In this document: one piece after another, positions 7,276 to 15,941 of the stretch
Numbering within the stretch: position 1 is the first letter of the stretch
Layout of the letters: each line of letters begins with the position of its first letter
Origin: Oscillatoriales cyanobacterium
GTDB taxonomy: Bacteria; Cyanobacteriota; Cyanobacteriia; Cyanobacteriales; Microcoleaceae
Direction of reading: 5' to 3'
Length of the DNA stretch: 40,197 nt
Assembly: GCA_004293365.1 (NCBI GenBank)
Contig: RDYN01000040.1
Span: 1-40,197, forward strand
Notes under the pieces: model-generated
Database searches by the model: none
The model's input: only the letters and a program-made list of their open reading frames with translations
What the model was told of the DNA's origin: nothing
Position numbers and translations under genes: made by a program

Positions 7276-7302
7276 AACTATCAACTATCAACTGTCAACT
7301 GT
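7276..7302. repeat. STRR heptamer repeat overlapping the 3' end of a glycosyltransferase gene
   Basis: Heptamers of the type ctatcaa / ctgtcaa. They run through the stop codon of the adjacent minus-strand gene, so its last residues (T-V-D-S-stop) are encoded by the repeat. Confidence 0.8.
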
Positions 7303-8064
7303 TCCTTTATGCTGGCGTTTATACAGAAAGAACCGACTGACGATATCTACTTCTAACTCAAATCTATCACTCAACCCGCGCCTGTGAATTGCTTGTGTAA
7401 TCGCTGACTGAGATTCTACAATTTGGTCGAGTTGCTGTTGAACTGTATGCTGGGAATGTTTGCGGTAATAGTAAAGAGGTTTGTTGAGGTGATAGAATTG
7501 GGTAATTTCTGAAAGTCGCAAACAGAAATCGTAATCTTCCGCACGGTTGTATTCGGAATTGATGCCACCTATCCTATCGTACAATTGGTGGCGAAACAGG
7601 CGAAAGTGAAAGGTCATAAAATCTACTAACAGTCTGTCTGGAGAGTAGGGTATTTGGCTGCGGTGTCCCAGTCCTTTTACTTGGTTTTTTTCATTGATAA
7701 TTAAATAGTCGGTGTAGACTGCGCCAATTTCTGGCCGTGCGTCCAATACGGCTGCGGTTTCTTCGATCGCGGTGGGTGCGAGCAAGTCATCGCTGTCGAG
7801 CCAGCCGATATATGTTCCTTTGCAGGCTTTGTGAGCGTTTTTGAGGGATATTCCTCGACCTTGGTGGGGGGCGGCGATTACTTGAATTCGCGTGTCTTGC
7901 TGTGCGTATTTGCGGGCGATGGTGACGCTGGAGTCGATCGAGCCGTCGTCCCAAATTATCAGTTCAAAGTTGGGGTAGGTTTGGGCGAGGACGCTTTCTA
8001 TGGCGGCGCTGAGGTATTGTTCTCGGTTGTAGGTGGTGGTAATTATGGAGATTGGAGAGGTCAT
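7288..8064 (-). CDS. Family 2 glycosyltransferase
   Basis: 258 residues. GT-A fold motifs: IITTTYNREQYL near the start, IIWDDGSIDSS at 36-46, and DSDD at 90-93. Later motifs shared with the upstream fusion protein are YTDYLII, SQIPYSPDRLLVDF, FHFRL, E-D-Y-D-F-C-L-R-L-S-E and NKPLYYYR. It is clearly a paralogue of the N-terminal half of the fusion but has no sulfotransferase. It probably transfers a sugar to a surface polysaccharide or glycolipid; the substrate cannot be read from the sequence. Its C-terminus runs into an STRR and may have been altered by it. Confidence 0.92.
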   Translation of the reverse strand: MTSPISIITTTYNREQYLSAAIESVLAQTYPNFELIIWDDGSIDSSVTIARKYAQQDTRIQVIAAPHQGRGISLKNAHKACKGTYIGWLDSDDLLAPTAIEETAAVLDARPEIGAVYTDYLIINEKNQVKGLGHRSQIPYSPDRLLVDFMTFHFRLFRHQLYDRIGGINSEYNRAEDYDFCLRLSEITQFYHLNKPLYYYRKHSQHTVQQQLDQIVESQSAITQAIHRRGLSDRFELEVDIVSRFFLYKRQHKGTVDS

Positions 8065-8321
8065 TGGGGATTTCCAAGCCGTCGGGCGATCGCACTTTCG
8101 GTAAACAGTTTTGATGTTTTTGGGTTAAATCTGATGTTAGCTCTTGTTGGGGGGAATGCGTTGGGCGATCGGGCGATCGGGTGAGAAGCAATGGGCGATG
8201 ACGAGTACAAATACTCAGAAATATCCGGTTTACCATCACCAGCGCGAAAAAAACTGGGACTGGTATGATGTAGGGAAGTGCGATCGTTTTACCCGTATTG
8301 AAATCTTTACCATATAACATT

Positions 8322-9770
8322 ATGGCCGATAACACATCTCTCACAAACGATCGGCAAGAACCAGAAAATATTCCTTTTCTAGTTCAACAGTTACGTACAA
8401 CTGAGGATAACGCAATTCTCAAACAAACTGCTAAACTTTTAGGGGCGCTCGGTGCGGGGAATTCGGATGCTATTAATGCCTTAATTCACTTAGTCCGCAC
8501 TACGCCTGACGAACCAACTCGTTGGGTAGGAATTCAAAGTTTGGGTGAAATTGGTACTAACAATAATGAGGCGATCCAAACTCTCATCGAACAACTCAGT
8601 ATTGCTCGCGAACCTACTCGTAAGATAGCAGCTAAAAACTTAGTAAAAATTGCTGTTGGGAATCAAGAGGCAATTACTGCTCTAAGTAATTTAGAAAAAA
8701 GCACCTCCGACGACATAACTCGCGGAGCAATTGCTTACGTTTTAGGGCGAATTGGTAAAGGTTATCGCCATGCTGTTCAAGCTTTAATTGATGCAATATA
8801 CCGTAGTGAATACGATTATACTCATAAAGTTTCTATCGATAATTTAGGACGCTTAGAAGATAGCAGCCAAGATACTATAAAGGCTCTAATTCACGCCGTA
8901 CACAAGGCAGAAAATCATCAAACGAGATTTTTAGCCCTTAGTATTTTGGAACGAATTGCGATCGGTAATGCCGAAGCAGTTCAGCAGTTAACGGCAATGT
9001 TAGAGTCGGGACAGTTAGACGAGCGCAGCGATTACTCAATTGCCATGACTCTCGCTAAACTTGATGCTAATGCTATAATTAAGCTGGCAGAATACAGCCA
9101 AAACAAACATTTGTGTCAGGTTGTTGCTGAAAGTTTGGGCTATGTTGATGTCGGCAATGCAGGCGCAATTAAAGCACTCATTAACCTGCTGCATAGAAGT
9201 CAAAATGAAGCAATACTACTGATACCAGCTATCTCCAGCTTAGAGAAAATTGCTGTTGGCAATCCTGATGCGATCGGCACCTTAATGGAAATGCTACCAT
9301 ACAGGCAGAGTTGGGATTGTGCGGCTATTATTCGAGGCTTAAGTAGAATTGGCGGCGATCGTCCGGATGTTCTGAATGCTTTAATTGATTTAGCTTGCAC
9401 GAGTCAGGATTTAGAAGAATGTCGCGCTGTAGCTGAAGTTTTTGGAGAAATGACCGTTACTAATTCACAGGTTGTTAATGCTTTAATTTATTTACTGCGA
9501 ACTTATGACGACTTCAATTTGCGGTACTTCGCTACTGAAAGTTTGAAGGTATTAGATATTAGTAATGAATGTAAAGTTGAGGCGATAGTTGCAGTGTTAC
9601 CCACTTTGAAAAATAGCGAGCGTTATTGGGACATAGTTAAAGTATTAGGAGAGATTGGTGTGGGTAATTCACTGGCTATTGCTGCTATTAGCAACATTTT
9701 GCAAGACTGCCAGGATGAGGCTTACCATTATTTAGTTAGTAATTTACTTAAAAAAATGGCATCAAATTAA
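8322..9770 (+). CDS. HEAT-repeat protein
   Basis: 482 residues from the ATG (M-A-D-N-T-S-L). A TTG at 8298 in the same frame is less likely. The chain is a continuous array of helical repeats of 30-45 residues with the recurrent pattern (I/V)-x-x-G-N-x-(D/E)-A-(I/V)-x-A-L-I-x-L followed by L-x-x-I-G. This is the HEAT/PBS-lyase-like repeat found in many cyanobacterial scaffolds. No catalytic domain, signal peptide or membrane segment is visible. It probably mediates protein-protein contacts; partners are unknown. It is transcribed divergently from the GT2 gene and convergently with the SUKH genes, so its link to either is uncertain. Confidence 0.85.
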   Translation: MADNTSLTNDRQEPENIPFLVQQLRTTEDNAILKQTAKLLGALGAGNSDAINALIHLVRTTPDEPTRWVGIQSLGEIGTNNNEAIQTLIEQLSIAREPTRKIAAKNLVKIAVGNQEAITALSNLEKSTSDDITRGAIAYVLGRIGKGYRHAVQALIDAIYRSEYDYTHKVSIDNLGRLEDSSQDTIKALIHAVHKAENHQTRFLALSILERIAIGNAEAVQQLTAMLESGQLDERSDYSIAMTLAKLDANAIIKLAEYSQNKHLCQVVAESLGYVDVGNAGAIKALINLLHRSQNEAILLIPAISSLEKIAVGNPDAIGTLMEMLPYRQSWDCAAIIRGLSRIGGDRPDVLNALIDLACTSQDLEECRAVAEVFGEMTVTNSQVVNALIYLLRTYDDFNLRYFATESLKVLDISNECKVEAIVAVLPTLKNSERYWDIVKVLGEIGVGNSLAIAAISNILQDCQDEAYHYLVSNLLKKMASN

Positions 9771-9782
9771 ACAGAAATAAAC

Positions 9783-10376
9783 CTAGATAGGAAATTCTGG
9801 AGCGTTGAATATTATTTGCTCCATCATTTCTCTAAATGAACGATAGCGATTAATCGAGAATGGAGGAATACAACTACGGAAAAAAGCTTCCCATTCGTCA
9901 TCTTGGGTAATAATTTGGGGATTTAATAAAAAGATAGATTTTTCGTCTTCACTACTAATTTCTATCGCAGTGTCCAGATACTCTGGACGAAAAACTAAAT
10001 CGCATTGCTCTTCACCATATACAAAATATTCTTCATCTGTTACTGGTTTTTGTTCGGGTTCCATGAAGTAATCTACAATCTCTTCATAGCCGACAATGTG
10101 CCACTCAACTTCTTCCGTTGAATAAAAATGGATGCCGTAGTCTGATGTAGAACGCAACCCATTAGAAACTTTGAGAAACTGTCGGTAAGAAGGCGGGAAA
10201 GTCACGCCCAAGCGAACTTCAGCAGCAACTATTTGCTCTTCAATCGCTCCTGCATAGGCTAAATAGCCTAATTCCATAATTTCTGGCGGTAACTCTTCTT
10301 GTTCTAACTCAATGAGGTATTCTATCCGCTTGCGACTCCATTCTCTAATTCTGCTTTCCCAATCAAAAGCTTCCAT
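9783..10376 (-). CDS. SUKH (SMI1/KNR4) family protein, probable immunity protein, copy 2
   Basis: 197 residues from the ATG (M-E-A-F-D-W). The SUKH signature is clear: G-A-I-E-E-Q-I, then RLGVTFPPSYRQFLKVSNGL. SUKH proteins are common immunity proteins for nuclease toxins of polymorphic toxin systems. It is a paralogue of 10491-11120 (shared S-R-I-R-E-W-S-R-K, E-E-L-P-P-E-I, E-Y-F-V-Y-G, Y-R-S-F-x-E-M-M-E-Q and F-N-A-P-E-F-P). The codon matching the neighbour's upstream ATG is ATA here, so that start has been lost. It may neutralise a variant toxin or be a spare copy. Confidence 0.88.
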   Translation of the reverse strand: MEAFDWESRIREWSRKRIEYLIELEQEELPPEIMELGYLAYAGAIEEQIVAAEVRLGVTFPPSYRQFLKVSNGLRSTSDYGIHFYSTEEVEWHIVGYEEIVDYFMEPEQKPVTDEEYFVYGEEQCDLVFRPEYLDTAIEISSEDEKSIFLLNPQIITQDDEWEAFFRSCIPPFSINRYRSFREMMEQIIFNAPEFPI

Positions 10377-10490
10377 AACTTGCAATTGTTGTACTTTTAT
10401 TTAGATATCGAGCGGACATTTTATGGAAACAGTCATCTATCTCTTATTGGCACAAATAGCCGAAGTTGTCCTGTTGGAAAGATAAGAGTC

Positions 10491-11120
10491 CTATAGAGGA
10501 AATTCTGGAGCGTTGAATATTAATTGCTCCATCATTTCTGCAAATGAACGATATCGAAAGATACCGAAAGCTGTTGAAAAATTACAACACCAAGCTTCCC
10601 ATTCGCCGGATTCTGAAAAAACAATTTGAGGATTGAGTAAAAAAACCACACCGTTCTCTTCATAACTAATCTGTAAGGCTGTTTGTAGATATTCTGGACG
10701 AAACTTTAAATCGTATTGAATCTCACTCCCGTAAACAAAATATTCTTTGTCTGTTACCGGTTCAGAAAAGATTTCTCGGATTTCATCTACAAAGTCTGGC
10801 GCGGTCAGAACATACCAGTCTACTTCTTCAGTTGGATAAAATTCAAAGTAAAAGCCATTGTTGGATGGAGAATGTAATCCATTAGAATTTGTGAGAAACT
10901 CTCGGTAAGAAGGCGGGAAAGTCACGCCCAAACGAGCTTCAGCAGCAGCAATTTGCTCTTCAGTGGCACCTGGACCGCCTAAATAACTTGATTCCCGAAT
11001 TTCTGGAGGTAACTCTTCTTTTTCTGACTCACTGAGGCATTCTATTTGCTTGCGACTCCATTCTCGAATGCGGCTTTTACAGTCAAAATTCTCCATAGCT
11101 TGCAATTTTTGTATTTTCAT
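10491..11120 (-). CDS. SUKH (SMI1/KNR4) family immunity protein for the DNase-tipped RHS
   Basis: 209 residues. SUKH core: G-A-T-E-E-Q-I-A-A-A-E, then RLGVTFPPSYREFLTNSNGL, and a C-terminal Y-R-S-F-A-E-M-M-E-Q. Its ATG (11118-11120) follows the TAA of the RHS toxin gene with no base between, which implies translational coupling and therefore matched amounts of toxin and antidote. A second in-frame ATG at 11096 (M-E-N-F) corresponds to the start of the paralogue. Known biology: SUKH proteins bind and inhibit toxin nucleases in the cytoplasm of the producer cell. The pairing with the NucA/NucB-like tip is inferred from adjacency. Confidence 0.88.
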   Translation of the reverse strand: MKIQKLQAMENFDCKSRIREWSRKQIECLSESEKEELPPEIRESSYLGGPGATEEQIAAAEARLGVTFPPSYREFLTNSNGLHSPSNNGFYFEFYPTEEVDWYVLTAPDFVDEIREIFSEPVTDKEYFVYGSEIQYDLKFRPEYLQTALQISYEENGVVFLLNPQIVFSESGEWEAWCCNFSTAFGIFRYRSFAEMMEQLIFNAPEFPL

Positions 11121-14100
11121 TTAGATGGAAATCGGAGGATTTAAACATTTTCCTGGAAAAAGTAATTCATCTATTGGAGAACATGGTGCTGTGGGCGATG
11201 GTCCGCCAGGTCCAGAAGGTGCTCCACCCGAACCACGTCGCAGTTGCGGATACAGCCTTTCATAAATAGGGTCGCCAATAAAAATGGGTATATCAGTCGG
11301 ATCGGTTTTCTTGAACTTATAATTGGTTACTTGTACTTTGAATTTACACCCATCTTTTAAACCAACTCTATCCTTCCACGCCCCAAACGATCCACCTACT
11401 GATTTGTTTTCTGAAGATGGATTTAGCTCAGCGTAAGCTCCAAAACCACCTTCATAACTCTTTGCATAAGGAAATTCATCCCAACTATAAAAGGTTTGTC
11501 GCTTCCCTCTGTCGTTCTCGTAACGACCATACTCATTAGACGAACCATAGCGTTTTTCCCAATACCTTAAGGATTGCGAACGACTGTGACCTGTTTTATA
11601 ATACGTAAGAGTTTTCCAACTGGGGTTCAATCGGAGAGCAGCGCTTACCATTCGAGCATGATTCGGATATTGGTTTTCACTACCATCAATTTGCCAAACA
11701 GGAGTTGGTTTAGGGCATCCGCCACATTCCTCTTTATTTGGATTGGGTATCGAGCCTGGTAGGGGAGCCTCTTTGGGATTTGGCATTATCTTGAGCTGAT
11801 ATGGTCTTCCCTTTGAAGGGAGAGGGTTACCATCCTTTGGATAGAATTTTTTTGGATTTACTTCGGGAGGAATCTGTCTAGGAACTATTATATTCTGCGG
11901 TCCAGTTCCAGGCACAACTCTTGGCACAACTCTTGGCACAACTCTCGGCACAACTAACCTAAGTTGACCTGTTGGATCGGTAGCATTAGTCGGACTATTC
12001 CCCACATACCGATACAAATTAGCATCCCCACCCGCAAACCCAACAGTATCCTCACTAATAAACCTCCCCACCTGCGGGTCATAATACCTCGAATTATAAT
12101 AATAATTCCCCGTCTCAGAATCCAACTCCCGCCCAGTAAAACCAAACCGGAAATTCACACTCGGATTAGTTTGACTCCTCACCTTCCCAAAACTATCATA
12201 ACCAATCCGATTCAGAATCGCCCCATTAGAATCAACCAAATCCCGCACAGTACCCAAATTATCAGTCAGCGGCCACAACACACCACCGCCAACACCTTCA
12301 TCAGCCAAAATCTCGTCAGTTTTAACCCCATACAAATAACGGTGCGTTTGATTTCCACCCCCATCAAAAGTCAAAGCAATATGCTGTCCGTCATAAACCA
12401 AACGCTCGAATTGAGACACTCCACTTCCCGCACCATCCGCATCAACCTCCTTAACAATGCGGCGATTCAAACCATCATAACTATACTTAGCCGACTTAAT
12501 TACAGAACCGCCACCATTCTTACCAACAACCTGAGTTAAGCGGTTCCGATAATCCCAACTGTACTCAGTCACCTCACCAGTCACAATATCAGTCCGCTTC
12601 GTGAGATTCCCCTCACCATCGTACTGATAATTATAAACACCATCAGACTGCAACTGATTATTATTTCCAGTCAGATAACTAGAACTATTCCGAGTCCCAT
12701 TATCATCATAACTGTAACTCTCATCACTCCCAGAACTGTAATCTGCTCCAGTCAACTGGTCTCGCTTATCGTAACTGTAACTAATGTTTCCCGACGGCGA
12801 ATTAAATCCAGTTACCCGATTGGCAAAATCGTAAGTCCAAGCATAATTAGCTAAGATTGTATTCCCCTTAGCGTGACTCAACTGAGTTAAACGACCACCA
12901 CGGTCATAAGCATACTCACTTTTTGCCACCAAACCAGTCCCTGACAAATCGCTGTAACGAGTCACATCCTTAACTTGACCCGCAGCATCGTAACCCATAT
13001 CCACCCGCTTAGAACTTACTCCATTTCCGCTTTGAGTAATTCGAGTCACCCGATTCGCATCATCGTAAGTAAAAGACTTCGTTCCCCGCAACTGACCGTT
13101 AATTGTATCCGTCACAGAAATCGGATTGTTAACATTATTGTAGGTGTACTTCAACAAAACATTTGGCACATTGGGAGTTCCCGCATTATCAACAGTCTCC
13201 AAATTGCCAGCCAAATCGTAAGTCAAAGCATAACTTGCATCCGGGTCGTTAATATTTTTAAGTTGACCTGCGGCATCGTAAGTATTGCTAATCGTGCGAA
13301 TCGGAGTGTTAGCTGAATTCAGCCACTGTTCCTCTTTGGGACGGTTAAGTTGGTCGTAAACAAACTTGCGAGTGCGGTTATTGCCGTCTTTTGCAGTTAG
13401 TAAATTACCTACAGAATCGTAAGTGTAGCTGCGAGTGCGGTTCAGAGGTAGATTTGTCTCAGTTTTACGGCGATTTAATTCATCGTAGGTGAAACTCGTT
13501 TTGTTATTTAAGGGGTCAGTAACTGAAGCAATGTTGCCGACATTATCGTAAGTGGTAGTTGTAATTTTATTGAGAGCATCAGTAGCTGTAGTTTGACGGT
13601 TTAAAGCATCGTAACCGTAGCGAGTGGTATTGCCCAAACCGTCAGTGACAGCACTAACATTGCCGTTAGCATCGTATTCTGTAGAAACTGTGTTACCTAC
13701 GGGGTCTACAACCGAAGTAGTTCGGTCTTTTTTATCGTAAGTATATTTGGTTTGTTCTCCCAATTCGTTAGTGAATGTGAGGAGGTTGCTGTTGGCGTCG
13801 TAGGTAGATTTTGTGGTGTGATTGAGGGCGTCAGTGGTGCCATTTTGGCGATTTAGACCGTCGTAGGTGTATTCTATGGAGTGGTTGAGAGCATCGGTAA
13901 TTTTGGTTTTATTGCCTGCTTTGTCGTAGGTGTAGGTAGTAGTATTGAGTTTGGGGTCTGTGACGGTTTTTTGGCGCTTTAAAGAATCGTAGGTAAAGGA
14001 AGTTTTACGCAGGAGAGGGTCGGTAACTGCTTTGAGATTGCCAGTGGGAGTATATTCAAAGTTGCTGACTCCATTTAAAGCATCAGTGATTTTGGTTTGA

Positions 14101-14477
14101 CGATTCCTGGCATCATAAACATACTGAGTCTTGTTATTATTCCCATCAATTTCAGCAGTAACATTCCCAACCTTATCGTACTCAGTCTTGCTCGTACTGG
14201 CAACAGTCGATGTTGCTCCCTCAATTACAGTATTTCGTCTTCCCAACTCATCATACTTGTACTCAGTTCGGCTACTATTCGCATCAACTTGAGCCTTTAA
14301 TTGATTAGCAGCATCGTACTCAAAACGAGTAATTTTTCCAGTAGCATCAACCTCCCGAATTAACCGACCCCGCGCATCATAAACCTTATTTGTCCGATGC
14401 CCTTTGGCATCAACATTCGCCGTCTGATTATTATCCGCATCGTACCGCATTTTCTCCACAGTACCATCAGGATTCAC
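11121..14477 (-). CDS. Orphan (5'-truncated) RHS protein with NucA/NucB-type DNase tip
   Basis: 1118 residues from GTG. Residues about 1-780 are YD repeats (x-Y-D-x-x-G-x); the RHS core (F-T-G-R-E-L-D-S-E-T-G-N-Y-Y-Y-N-S-R-Y-Y-D) ends at DPTG, 834-837. The tip (838-1118) starts with a V-V-P-R repeat and a Pro-rich linker. A NucA/NucB-like nuclease follows, with SWDEFPYAKSYEGG giving D1000, E1001 and E1009, then P-S-S-E-N-K-S-V-G-G-S-F-G. No secretion signal or N-terminal domains are present. Residue 2 onward matches residues around 2301 of the giant RHS (N-P-D-G-T-V-E-K-M-R-Y-D-A-D). It may be translated by coupling to the ankyrin gene, whose stop lies 4 nt upstream, or serve as a silent cassette that recombines into the giant gene. 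Confidence 0.88.
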   Translation of the reverse strand: MNPDGTVEKMRYDADNNQTANVDAKGHRTNKVYDARGRLIREVDATGKITRFEYDAANQLKAQVDANSSRTEYKYDELGRRNTVIEGATSTVASTSKTEYDKVGNVTAEIDGNNNKTQYVYDARNRQTKITDALNGVSNFEYTPTGNLKAVTDPLLRKTSFTYDSLKRQKTVTDPKLNTTTYTYDKAGNKTKITDALNHSIEYTYDGLNRQNGTTDALNHTTKSTYDANSNLLTFTNELGEQTKYTYDKKDRTTSVVDPVGNTVSTEYDANGNVSAVTDGLGNTTRYGYDALNRQTTATDALNKITTTTYDNVGNIASVTDPLNNKTSFTYDELNRRKTETNLPLNRTRSYTYDSVGNLLTAKDGNNRTRKFVYDQLNRPKEEQWLNSANTPIRTISNTYDAAGQLKNINDPDASYALTYDLAGNLETVDNAGTPNVPNVLLKYTYNNVNNPISVTDTINGQLRGTKSFTYDDANRVTRITQSGNGVSSKRVDMGYDAAGQVKDVTRYSDLSGTGLVAKSEYAYDRGGRLTQLSHAKGNTILANYAWTYDFANRVTGFNSPSGNISYSYDKRDQLTGADYSSGSDESYSYDDNGTRNSSSYLTGNNNQLQSDGVYNYQYDGEGNLTKRTDIVTGEVTEYSWDYRNRLTQVVGKNGGGSVIKSAKYSYDGLNRRIVKEVDADGAGSGVSQFERLVYDGQHIALTFDGGGNQTHRYLYGVKTDEILADEGVGGGVLWPLTDNLGTVRDLVDSNGAILNRIGYDSFGKVRSQTNPSVNFRFGFTGRELDSETGNYYYNSRYYDPQVGRFISEDTVGFAGGDANLYRYVGNSPTNATDPTGQLRLVVPRVVPRVVPRVVPGTGPQNIIVPRQIPPEVNPKKFYPKDGNPLPSKGRPYQLKIMPNPKEAPLPGSIPNPNKEECGGCPKPTPVWQIDGSENQYPNHARMVSAALRLNPSWKTLTYYKTGHSRSQSLRYWEKRYGSSNEYGRYENDRGKRQTFYSWDEFPYAKSYEGGFGAYAELNPSSENKSVGGSFGAWKDRVGLKDGCKFKVQVTNYKFKKTDPTDIPIFIGDPIYERLYPQLRRGSGGAPSGPGGPSPTAPCSPIDELLFPGKCLNPPISI

Positions 14478-14481
14478 CGTC

Positions 14482-15891
14482 TCAAGGATGAGTTGTTTCT
14501 TGAAGAAGCTTTAAGCATTCAGTACCTTGCTGAAGTGCCTGCTTGGAAATTACCTCACAGCAAAAATTGGAATTTGGTGATTCCTTATCGATACCAACCA
14601 TAGTTTCACAGTATTTTTTAGCATGGTCAATTGCTGTCATACCTTGTTTGTCGGCTATTGTTGAATTAGCTCCCGCCATTAATAGAGTACGGACGCACTC
14701 GATCGCCCCTTGAGATGCGGCAAGCATTAAAGGTGTCATCCCGTCTGCTGCTGCTAAGTCCTGTTCAGCTCCATGTTTGAGAAGGGTGCGGATTGCGGTC
14801 ACGTTACAACCATCACCAAAAGCTGCTTCGTGCACTGGTGTATTGCCCTCAACATCGGGCGTGTTAACACCGATACCAACCCTAACCAACAAATCAATGA
14901 GACGAACAACAGATTGAGAGTCATGCTGTGCATCTTGGCTGTCCGCCCCCCAACAAACTGCGTGCAGTGGAGTTTTTCCTTCACTTTGTTGAGCATGGGG
15001 ATTGACATCGCAGTTAAGCAGAAATTCTACAGCATCGGTTGCAAGGAAGAAAGCAACAGAATATAGCCTTGTATTGCCGTATTCATCGCGACGTTCGATA
15101 TCCGCACCTGCATCAAGCAAGATGCGAGCAACTTCAAAGCGTTCCGAACCGCGATCGCTATCTTTAAGTATTTCTTGTAAAGCATCTTCTCCATAATTAT
15201 TTGTGATGTGAATATCGGTGCCAGCATCAATCAGTACCAACGCTACTTCTGGGCTTCCCGAATACATAAGAGCGATACTGTTACAGTCGTCTTTAGTATT
15301 TGGATTGGCTCCAACTTCTAAGATTAAGCGAACACAATCGGCTGAACCAGATTCAGCCGCGCAAAAAAGCGGAATTTGGTAGGAACTCTGCGGTTCGGCA
15401 GATTCAGATTGTGGCGCAGCAGTTGCTCCCCGCTGTAACAGCAGCGAGACACAAGCTCGATCGCCCACCCCACAAGCCTCACTTAGTAGCGATCGTCCAT
15501 TATCACTACATTCATTGGGATCTAAACCTTGGTTTAAAAGATACTCCAGCCGATCGACGCGATCGTGCATAACAGGACATTTGTGAGACTCCAACCATCC
15601 ACCCTTACCTGCTGCGTACCAAGCAGCAGTAGTACCCCCTTGCGATCGGGCCCAGATATCTGCACCGTGTTCGATCAACCAGTGCAAAGTTTCGATTGTT
15701 GCACCATCGCAAGAGCTAGCCGCCACCATGAGCGGTGTGAGTTGGCGGAAAAATGAACCGCTATTGGTTGCTATATCGGCGCGAGAATTGATATTTGCTC
15801 CCCGAGCTATTAGTTGTTTTAGTTCCGCAAGATTGCCAAGGCGGGCGGCACGATGTAATGGAGGTTCGTAGATTGAATTTTGCTGTGTCAT
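14482..15891 (-). CDS. Ankyrin-repeat protein abutting the orphan RHS cassette
   Basis: 469 residues from the ATG (M-T-Q-Q-N-S). It carries about ten ankyrin repeats, for example PPLHRAARLGNLAELKQLI, L-T-P-L-M-V-A-A-S, Y-G-N-T-R-L-Y, K-T-P-L-H-A-V-C and MTPLMLAASQGAIECVRTL. Ankyrin proteins are among the immunity-type genes reported in polymorphic toxin loci, but they are also general binding scaffolds, so the role is open. The TGA stop (14482-14484) lies within sequence homologous to the giant RHS gene, so recombination seems to have supplied its 3' end. Fragments of related genes lie at 16357-16548 and 17015-17375. Confidence 0.88.
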   Translation of the reverse strand: MTQQNSIYEPPLHRAARLGNLAELKQLIARGANINSRADIATNSGSFFRQLTPLMVAASSCDGATIETLHWLIEHGADIWARSQGGTTAAWYAAGKGGWLESHKCPVMHDRVDRLEYLLNQGLDPNECSDNGRSLLSEACGVGDRACVSLLLQRGATAAPQSESAEPQSSYQIPLFCAAESGSADCVRLILEVGANPNTKDDCNSIALMYSGSPEVALVLIDAGTDIHITNNYGEDALQEILKDSDRGSERFEVARILLDAGADIERRDEYGNTRLYSVAFFLATDAVEFLLNCDVNPHAQQSEGKTPLHAVCWGADSQDAQHDSQSVVRLIDLLVRVGIGVNTPDVEGNTPVHEAAFGDGCNVTAIRTLLKHGAEQDLAAADGMTPLMLAASQGAIECVRTLLMAGANSTIADKQGMTAIDHAKKYCETMVGIDKESPNSNFCCEVISKQALQQGTECLKLLQETTHP

Positions 15892-15941
15892 ATTGGTATC
15901 ATAAAATGTTTCTCGCAGTCTCCTGCGTAACAAAATTCTGT

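Larger units (their letters stand above)
6883..7287. other. Intergenic region with STRR and a nested foldback
   Basis: No gene. It holds the STRR (6883-6917), diverged repeats of gatagttgg / gacagttggtcg (6941-7015), the nested inverted repeat (7026-7166), diverged copies of gtcggactg / gtcgggctg (7167-7200), and the STRR that overlaps the end of the next gene. Confidence 0.7.

Noticed and set aside
11964-12539. 191-residue open frame antisense to the orphan RHS
   Set aside because: It lacks family features and is explained by the third-base bias of the RHS gene.
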